DNA from: Blastococcus sp. DSM 46786
GTDB taxonomy: Bacteria > Actinomycetota > Actinomycetes > Mycobacteriales > Geodermatophilaceae
Reading direction: 5' to 3'
Assembly: GCF_900109665.1 (NCBI RefSeq)
Contig: NZ_FOAO01000016.1
Location: forward strand, 1 to 64,000
DNA length: 64,000 nt
Positions 54,151 to 60,960 of the stretch are shown piece by piece (within the stretch, counting starts at the first letter, position 1; every line of letters begins with the position of its first letter). Made by a program: the position numbers and the translations under genes. Below the pieces are notes generated by a model. It did not search any database. It had not been told where the DNA came from and saw nothing but the letters and a program-made list of their open reading frames with translations.

Positions 54151-54200
54151 TCCTGGCTCACCGTGGGGGGTCCTGGCCCACGACCGGTGCTGAGCCAGGA
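54151..54200. repeat. Nested hairpin between fdh alpha and beta genes
   Basis: TCCTGGCTCA (54151-54160) pairs perfectly with TGAGCCAGGA (54191-54200). Inside, CGTGGG (54162-54167) pairs with CCCACG (54177-54182). A second small inverted repeat GATCAG-CTGAC-CTGATC lies at 54209-54225. In the alpha-to-beta gap these could act as an attenuator, partial terminator or mRNA-stability element. Confidence 0.5.
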
Positions 54201-54244
54201 ACCGGAACGATCAGCTGACCTGATCATCAGGGGGACGCCGCCGC

Positions 54245-57200
54245 TCACGGGGAGGACCCCTCGCCGGCCTGGGCCGCCACCGGGTCGCGGCCGTTCACGC
54301 CGACCTGCCCCGACGGCACCCCGGCCCGGCGGCGGTAGGACTCGACGAACTCCAGCAGCTCCGGCCCCCGCGGCCGACGCCCGGCGACGATGTCGCAGGT
54401 GCTGACCTTGGACTCCTGGATGTGGGTGTTCGCGTCCATGACGATGCCCAGCAGGTCGTTGGCCGCGTCACCGGTGGAGATGCCGGCGTAGGACCAGTGG
54501 TACGGCATGCCGATCTGGTGCACCACCGTGCCGTCGCGCAGCTTGATCGGCCGCACCCGCTCGGTGACCAGCACCTTCGCCTCCACCGCCGTGCGCGCGC
54601 TCACCAGCGTCGCGAACTCGCCGTTGGTCAGCCCCCGCAGCCGCGCGAGCTCGGGGCTCACCTCGACGAAGAACTCCGGCTGGAGCTCCGACAGGTAGGG
54701 CAGCGTCCGGCTCATCCCACCGGCGGTGTGGTGCTCGGTCAGCCGGTAGGTGGTGACGGCGAACGGGTAGACGTCGCTGCGCGTGGGGTTGGCCCGGTTC
54801 CACGGGCCCTCGATCATCTCGAGCGTCGGGTTGGCCTGCTGCTTGTAGAACGCGTTCTCGACCACCGACTCGGCCGGCTCGTAGTGCGACGGCAGCGGGC
54901 CGTCGACCACGCCGGCGGGCGCGAACAGCCACGCCTTGCCGTCGCCCTGCATGACGAACGGGTCGGTACCGGCCAGCGCGTCCTGCGCCTTGGCGCCGTG
55001 CGGGGGCACGTAGTCCGGGCGCTTCTTCTTCTCGAAGTCGGGCACGTCGACGCCGGTCCACTCCCCGGCACCCTCGTCCCACCACACGTACTTCTTGCGC
55101 TCGCTCCACGGCCTGCCGTCCGGGTCGGCCGACGCGCGGTTGTAGAGCATCCGCCGGTTGAGCGGCCACGCCCAGCCCCACTCCGAGGCGACGACGCCCT
55201 GCTCCTTCGCGGGCTTGCGCCGCGCGGCCTGGTTCACCCCGTCGGCGTAGACGCCGCTGTAGATCCAGCAGCCACCGCTCGTCGAGCCGTCGTCCTTCAT
55301 CTCCAGGTAGGAGTTCAGGAGCCGCCCGTCGGGGCCGTAGCCGTTGATCTCGCGCAGCACCGCGTCGGCGCTGGGCTCGGCGTCGGGCCCGTGGGTCGGG
55401 TAGTCCCAGGTGAGGTCGAGCAGCGGGCGGTCCCGCGGGTCGGTGGAGTTCTTCAGCCGCTCGCGCAGGATCCGGCCGAGGTGGAAGTAGAACCACAGGT
55501 CGCTGCGGGCGTCGTTCGGCGGCTCGACCGCCTTGTGCCGCCACTGCAGCAGCCGCTGCGTCTGGGTGAAGGTGCCTTCCTTCTCCACGTGCGTGGCGGC
55601 CGGCATGAAGAAGACCTCGGTGCCGATCGTGTCCGGCGCCAGCTCGCCGGTCTCGTGCTCCGGGCCCTCCTTCCAGAAGGTCGCCGACTCGATCATCTGC
55701 AGGTCGCGGACGACCAGCCAGTCCAGGTTGGCCAGGCCGAACCGGTTCATCCGGCTGTTCGGGTGCCCGACGCCGGGGTTCTCGCCGACGAGGAAGTAGC
55801 CCGACACCTTCCCCTTGATCATGTCGGCGATCGTCCGGTAGGAGCTGTGGTCGCCGTCGATCTTCGGCAGGTAGTCGAACGCGAAGTCGTTCTCCGGCGT
55901 CGCGGCGTCGCCCCACCAGGCCTTGAGCAGGCTGGTCATGTAGGCGGGCTTGTTGCCCCAGAAGCCGCCCTTGCCGGCGGCGTCGGCGACGTAGTCCTCC
56001 AGCGAGTGGTGCTGGTGGGCGTGCGGCATCGGCAGGTAGCCCGGCAGCAGGTTGAACAGCGTCGGGACGTCGGTGGAGCCCTGGATGCTGGCGTGCCCGC
56101 GCAGCGCCATGATCCCGCCGCCGGGGCGGCCGATGTTGCCCAGCAGCGTCTGCAGGATCGAGCAGGTGCGGATGTACTGCGCGCCGACGCTGTGCTGCGT
56201 CCAGCCCACCGAGTACACCCACGCCGTCGTGCGGTCGCGCTTGCTGTTGCTGGTCACCCACTCGGCGACCTGCTCGAACACCGCCGGCTCGATGCCGCAG
56301 ACCTCCGACACCATCTCGGGGGTGTAGCGGGCGAAGTGCCGCTTGAGCACCTGGAACACCGTGCGCGGGTGCTGCAGCGTCTCGTCGCGCTTGGGCTTCG
56401 CCGGGATCGGCGGGCCGCCGCTGCCCGACGCCTGTGCGCGGTCGGAGTGCGTGACGTCGGGGTCGTCCTCGAGCCGGTCCTGCTCGGCGGCCCGGCCCGG
56501 GTCGTCGGCGCCCGCGTGCGGCGGCTCCTCGAACTCGTACTGCCAGCTGTCCACGTCGTACACGCGGTTCTCGGCGTCGAAGCCGGAGAACAGGCCGTCG
56601 AGGTCCTCGGAGTCGACGTACTCCTCGCCCACCAGCGCCGCGGCGTTGGTGTAGGCGACGACGTACTCCTCGAAGTACAGCTCGTTGGTCAGGACGTGGT
56701 TGATCAGGCCGCCGAGGAACGCGATGTCGGTGCCGATGCGCAGCGGCACGTGCAGGTCGGCGATCGCGCTGGTGCGGGTGAACCGCGGGTCGATGTGCAC
56801 GATCTTCGCGCCGCGGGCCTTGGCCTCACCCACCCACTGGAAGCCCACCGGGTGGCACTCGGCCATGTTCGAACCCTCGATGACGATGCAGTCGGAGTTC
56901 GCGAGGTCTTCCAGGAAGTTCGTGGCGCCGCCACGACCGAACGAGGCACCCAGACCGGGCACCGTCGCGGAGTGCTATATGCGGGCCTGGTTCTCGATCT
57001 GGATCGCGCCCAGGGCGCTGTAGAGCTTCTTCATGAGGTAGTTCTCCTCGTTGTCGAGGGTCGCCCCTCCGAGGCTCGCTACTCCCATGGTGCGGTTGAC
57101 GCGCTTGCCCTCGTTCTCGTCCTGCCAGCCCTTGCGCCGGGCCTCCAGGACGCGGTCGGCGATCATCTCCATCGCCGTGCCGAGCTCGAGGTCCTCCCAC

Positions 57201-57544
57201 TCCGTCCCGAACGGACGGCGGTACTTCACCGTGGTGACCCGCGACGGGCTGGTGACCAGCTGCTTGCTCGCCGCACCCTTGGGGCACAGCCGGCCGCGGT
57301 TGATCGGCGAGTCCGGGTCGCCCTCGATCTGGACGACCGCGTCGTCCTTCACGTAGACGTTCTGCGCGCAGCCGACGGCGCAGAACGGGCAGACGCTCTT
57401 CACGACCCGGTCGGCGGTGGCGGTGCGCGACACCGTGGCCTCGGTGGCCTTGCTGCGCGCGGCCTTGCCGCGGCCCAGCGGGTCGGAGCCGGTGAGCTGG
57501 CGGTACAGCGGCCAGCTGTCGAGCCAGGTCTTCACGGGCGTCAC
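54245..57544 (-). CDS. fdhA: Formate dehydrogenase alpha subunit, selenoprotein with UAG-encoded Sec
   Basis: A molybdopterin-dependent formate dehydrogenase catalytic subunit of about 1,099 residues if TAG at 56975-56977 is read through. The N-terminal 4Fe-4S site is Cys52, 55, 59 and 87 (VCPFCAVGCAQ, GRLCPKG). Before the TAG comes ALGAIQIENQARI; after it, in the same frame, HSATVPGLGASFGRGG, so TAG is codon 190, exactly the Sec position of the family. Downstream homology is complete (SNMAECHPVG, GENPGVGHPNSRMNR, PYHWSYAG). A SECIS-like hairpin follows. No twin-arginine signal is visible. The start is GTG 57544 or 57535. A split pseudogene is unlikely. Confidence 0.93.
56945..56963 (-). promoter_or_regulatory. 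Bacterial SECIS-like hairpin
   Basis: Minus strand: GGTGCCC, loop GGTCT, GGGTGCC. All seven positions pair (two G-U wobbles). The loop carries the GGUCU found at the tip of the E. coli fdhF SECIS (from memory), and 18 nt separate the TAG codon from the loop, the same as in fdhF. This is the SelB-binding signal expected for selenocysteine insertion. Confidence 0.8.
56975..56977 (-). other. In-frame TAG codon predicted to encode selenocysteine
   Basis: Minus-strand TAG at codon 190 of fdhA, between ARI and HSATV. TAG also ends ordinary genes in this window (for example at 7263, 12184, 24888 and 48806), so it must be recoded only in this context. It needs a tRNA-Sec with a CUA anticodon, which is not in the window. 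Confidence 0.85.
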
Positions 57545-57626
57545 TCTGCCACCCGCTGCCGGGCGCGGCGCGATGACAGGCCCGCGCACCGGCCCGGTGC
57601 CGTCCGGAAGGGTGACGACGACGGCG

Positions 57627-57866
57627 TCAGCCGCGGGACCGGGCCTCCGCGCCCGCGAGCCGGCCGGGGGCCGCCGCGAGGAGGACCAGCGCGAGCACGG
57701 CGACCGCCCACCCCGCGAGGACGAACAGATCGCCGGCGTGCACCCCGTGGTTGCCGACCAGCGTGAGCAGCACCGGCCCCTCGTTGCGGTACTCACCGGT
57801 GATCAGGAGGGCGGCGAACCCGGAGACGACCGCCCCGGCGGCGAGGGCGCAGGACCAGCGGAGCAT
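57627..57866 (-). CDS. Small two-helix membrane protein
   Basis: A 79-residue protein from ATG 57866 with helices LRWSCALAAGAVVSGFAALL and DLFVLAGWAVAVLALVLLAA, joined by an extracytoplasmic loop TGEYRNEGPVLLTLVGNHGV. TACCGT six bases upstream of ATG suggests a leaderless start. It lies 82 bp upstream of fdhA on the same strand. The function is unknown. Confidence 0.6.
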   Translation of the reverse strand: MLRWSCALAAGAVVSGFAALLITGEYRNEGPVLLTLVGNHGVHAGDLFVLAGWAVAVLALVLLAAAPGRLAGAEARSRG

Positions 57867-57930
57867 CCGCCCACGGTAGGCGCGCGCGGGCACCGCGCGG
57901 TCCGTCGCGCGGACGGCGGCCCCGCGCGGC

Positions 57931-58668
57931 TCAGCCACCCGCCGGCACCAGCGGCTCGACCAGCGGCCGGATCTGGTCGGCCAGGAAGCGGTGCCCCTCC
58001 TCGGTGGGGGTCTCGCCGTCGTCCCCGACCGGTCCGGGCCCGGTCAGCCAGGTCTGCGCCAGCGGGTCGGCGAAGGTGGTCCCGGTCGCCTCCGCGGCCG
58101 CGGCGACGGCGTCCCGGTCGGTCTGCACGTAGCCCGGCGCAGGGATCTCCGGCCACGCCGGTCCGACGGCCAGCAGCGCGGCGTCCGGCGACGCCGCCCG
58201 GACCGCCTCGATCGTCTGCTGCGCGGCCGCCTGCACGTCGGGGAAGGCGGCGTTGTCGTCGCGGGAGCCGGAGAGGACGACGACGTCCCAGTCGCCGCCG
58301 GCACCCTCGGCGAGCTGGGCGAAGGTCTGGCCGTCGGGCGGGGCCACGAGGTAGCCGCTGCCGTCGGCCGCGGCGACGGTCAGCTCCACGGGGCGGCCTC
58401 CTTCGCCGGAGATCTCCTCGGCGACCAGCTGCGGCCACGCGGGAACCCCCTCGGGCGCGACCGTGGTGCCGTCGCCGACGACGAGCATGCGCACCGGGGC
58501 GGCAGCGGCGGCGGTCTCCGCCGTGCCGAGCCCGGCCGCAGCGGGGGCGGTGAACCCCGGCGGCGGCGGCCGGTTCACCAGGAGGAACGCCAGGGCGGCG
58601 ACCGCGAGCACGCCGAGCACCATGACCGCCCACGCCCAGCGCGGCGCCGGGGGGAGTCCGCCCACCAC
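57931..58668 (-). CDS. Membrane-anchored SGNH/GDSL-type hydrolase-like protein
   Basis: A 245-residue protein. One N-terminal helix (WAWAVMVLGVLAVAALAFLL) anchors an extracytoplasmic domain of SGNH layout: VRMLVVGDGTTVAP at the nucleophile strand (GDG replaces GDS), VVVLSGSRDDNAAF (Asn block) and TPTEEGHRFLADQI (ExxH-like). The missing Ser suggests a non-catalytic or altered site. GTG 58668 lies 7 nt after TACCGT. Confidence 0.72.
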   Translation of the reverse strand: MVGGLPPAPRWAWAVMVLGVLAVAALAFLLVNRPPPPGFTAPAAAGLGTAETAAAAAPVRMLVVGDGTTVAPEGVPAWPQLVAEEISGEGGRPVELTVAAADGSGYLVAPPDGQTFAQLAEGAGGDWDVVVLSGSRDDNAAFPDVQAAAQQTIEAVRAASPDAALLAVGPAWPEIPAPGYVQTDRDAVAAAAEATGTTFADPLAQTWLTGPGPVGDDGETPTEEGHRFLADQIRPLVEPLVPAGG

Positions 58669-58675
58669 GGCGCGA

Positions 58676-58681
58676 ACGGTA
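58676..58681 (-). promoter_or_regulatory. -10 box of leaderless SGNH-like transcript
   Basis: TACCGT on the minus strand, 7 nt (TCGCGCC), then GTG 58668. No ribosome site is visible. Confidence 0.5.
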
Positions 58682-58705
58682 CGCCGCCGGGCCCCGCCGG
58701 GGAGG

Positions 58706-58963
58706 TCAGCCCGACGCGCTGCTCCCCGCGACCGGCGGCGCACCCGCCCCCGGGCGCCCGCCCGGCGGGAGCGGGCCGGCGGACGCCAGGCGCGCGGCCT
58801 GCGCGCGGCGCTGGGCCGACCGGCGCAGCAGCACCTGGGCCTGGGCCGCATCGGCGGTGCGGGCGGCCCGCTCGGCGAGGACGTCGGCGGTCTCGAGCAG
58901 CAGCGCGATCCGCCGCCGGTCCGCACCTCCCGCCTGCGGCACGGGCAGGTGACCTGTGGTCAT
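58706..58963 (-). CDS. Small Ala/Arg-rich helical protein
   Basis: An 85-residue protein from ATG 58963. The middle, RRRIALLLETADVLAERAAR then TADAAQAQVLLRRSAQRRAQ, is a long amphipathic helix or coiled coil. The C-terminus is Pro/Gly-rich. No known domain is recognised. It diverges from the c-di-GMP gene at 59056. Confidence 0.55.
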   Translation of the reverse strand: MTTGHLPVPQAGGADRRRIALLLETADVLAERAARTADAAQAQVLLRRSAQRRAQAARLASAGPLPPGGRPGAGAPPVAGSSASG

Positions 58964-59055
58964 GCCCGCATCGTGCGGGAGGCCCGCCCGGCCCGCGACC
59001 CGGCGCCGGTCCCCCCGATCGGGTGACCACGCGGGCATCCCGGCTGGAGCACGCG

Positions 59056-60960
59056 GTGCGCGCTCCCGATGACCACGACGTGACCACCGCCGCCGCCCCG
59101 GGGCCGCCCCTGGCCGCGTCCCCGTCCGGGCGCGCGGCTGCGCCGGCGTGCCTCCTCGCGCTGGTCGCGGTCGTGCTCGGCGGCTGGTCCGCCCCCGCCC
59201 CCGCCCGGCTGCTCTGCCTGGGCGGCGCGGCCGTCCTCGCGCGTGCCCTGTTCGTGCTGTGGCGCCGCCAGGCCCGGCTCACGGGCGCGCTGCGCACCAG
59301 CCGCGCCCAGTTCACCGCCCTCGTGCGCAGCAGCGCCGACCCCGTGGTGCTCCTCGACGACTCCCTGCGCGTCACCTTCGCCTCCCCCGCGATCGCCGCC
59401 CTCCTCGGCCGCGATCCCGCCGAGCTCCCCGGCCTGCCACTGGCCCACGCCGTGCACCCGGACGACCGCCGCACGCTCTTCGCCACCCTGCGCACCCGGG
59501 CCGACGAGCACGGCGAGCTCGCCGTCCGCACCGCCCGCATCCGCACCGGCGACGGCGGGTGGCGGCTGGTCCAGGCCACCGTCCGCGACCTGCGCGCCGA
59601 CCCCGAGGTCGGTGCGCTCGTGCTGTTCTGCTCCGACGTCACCACCCGCCGCGAAGGCCCCGACCCCGAGCTGCTCGAGCTGGCCCTCACCGACCCGGTC
59701 ACCGGGCTGCCCAACCGCAGCGCGCTCGTCCGCCGGCTGGCCGCCGTCCAGCGGCAGGGGCCGGCGCACCGCGCGTCGCTCGTGCTGCTCTCGGTCGACG
59801 GCGCGGCCTCCGCCGGGCCCGGCGCCGAGACCGCCGTGCTGCGCGCGCTCACCTCCCGGCTGGCGCGCGAGCTGCGCGGGGAGGACTGGCTCGCCCGCGG
59901 CAAGGACGGCGACTTCGTCGTCCTCGTCGACGGCGGCGTCGCCGACGCGGAGGTCGTCGCGGCCCGGCTGATCGCCACCCTCGGCTGGCTGGCCACCCCG
60001 GCCGGCCGCCTCACCGCCACCGCCGGCGTCACCGGCCTGGCCGCCGACGTCGACCCCGGCGAGGCGCTGCGCCGCGCCGACCTCGCCCTGCACAGCGCCC
60101 GCACCGCCGGCGCCGGCTCGGTGCACCGCTTCGACGACGCGCTGCGCTCCGCCGAGGACCGGCGCAGCGCGCTGAGCACCGACCTCGCCGGCGCCCTGGC
60201 CCGCGGCGAGCTGCGGCTGGTGTTCCAGCCGGTCGTCGACGTCGTCCTGCAGCGCACCGTCTCCGTCGAGGCGCTGCTGCGCTGGCGCCACTCCGAGCTC
60301 GGCGACGTCTCCCCGCAGGAGTTCGTGCCGCTCGCCGAGGAGTCGCCGCTGATCACCGAGCTGAGCCGCTGGGTGCTGCGCGAGGCGTGCGCCACCGTCG
60401 CCGGGCTGCCCGGTGAGGAGCTCGCCGTCGCCGTCAACGTCTCGGCGCGCCACGTGCACAGCGGCGAGCTGGTGGCCGACGTCGTCGCCGCGCTCGGGAC
60501 CAGCGGCCTGCCCGCCTCCCGGCTCGTCGTCGAGCTCACCGAGTCGATGCTGCTCGACAGCCACGTGGCCGACGAGCTGCAGACCCTGCGCGGGCTCGGC
60601 GTCCGCATCGCCGTGGACGACTTCGGCACCGGCTGGTCCTCCCTGGCCTACCTCGCCGGCATGCCGGTCGACCTGCTCAAGATGGACCAGCACTTCCTGG
60701 CCGACGTCGAGCACGACCCGCAGCGCCGGGCGCTGTGCCGGGGGGTGCTCCAGCTGGGCACCAGCCTCGGGCTGCCCGTGGTCGTGGAGGGCGTGACCAC
60801 CACCGATCAGCTCGCGCTGCTGCGGGACATGGGGCACCGGTACCTGCAGGGTTACGCCTTCGCCCGGCCGCTGGAGGCCGAGCAGCTCGCCGACGGCGGC
60901 TGGCGCACCGCCGTCGCCGTCGGGCTCGACGCCCCGGCCGGGCCGGCGGTGCCGTCGTGA
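59056..60960 (+). CDS. PAS-GGDEF-EAL protein with degenerate GGDEF, intact EAL
   Basis: About 634 residues. One or two N-terminal helices (ACLLALVAVVLGG) precede a PAS domain (ALVRSSADPVVLLDDSLRVT). The GGDEF domain motif is GKDGDF instead of GGDEF, so cyclase activity is probably lost. The EAL domain is complete: SVEALLRWRH, VNVSARHVHSG, LVVELTESMLLDS, VDDFGTGWSSLAYL and LLKMDQHFLADV, so a c-di-GMP phosphodiesterase is predicted. GTG 59056 has TGGAG upstream. GTG 59023 and 59080 are alternatives. The next gene overlaps by 4 bp. Confidence 0.9.
   Translation: MRAPDDHDVTTAAAPGPPLAASPSGRAAAPACLLALVAVVLGGWSAPAPARLLCLGGAAVLARALFVLWRRQARLTGALRTSRAQFTALVRSSADPVVLLDDSLRVTFASPAIAALLGRDPAELPGLPLAHAVHPDDRRTLFATLRTRADEHGELAVRTARIRTGDGGWRLVQATVRDLRADPEVGALVLFCSDVTTRREGPDPELLELALTDPVTGLPNRSALVRRLAAVQRQGPAHRASLVLLSVDGAASAGPGAETAVLRALTSRLARELRGEDWLARGKDGDFVVLVDGGVADAEVVAARLIATLGWLATPAGRLTATAGVTGLAADVDPGEALRRADLALHSARTAGAGSVHRFDDALRSAEDRRSALSTDLAGALARGELRLVFQPVVDVVLQRTVSVEALLRWRHSELGDVSPQEFVPLAEESPLITELSRWVLREACATVAGLPGEELAVAVNVSARHVHSGELVADVVAALGTSGLPASRLVVELTESMLLDSHVADELQTLRGLGVRIAVDDFGTGWSSLAYLAGMPVDLLKMDQHFLADVEHDPQRRALCRGVLQLGTSLGLPVVVEGVTTTDQLALLRDMGHRYLQGYAFARPLEAEQLADGGWRTAVAVGLDAPAGPAVPS

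Noticed and set aside
56975-56977. TAG in fdhA read as a nonsense mutation or pseudogene
   Set aside because: The stop is at the exact Sec position, homology continues in the same frame, a SECIS-like hairpin is correctly spaced and downstream subunits are intact.
54422-57766. Plus-strand frame of about 1,100 codons opposite fdhA
   Set aside because: Antisense shadow. Its length only reflects GC bias at third positions.
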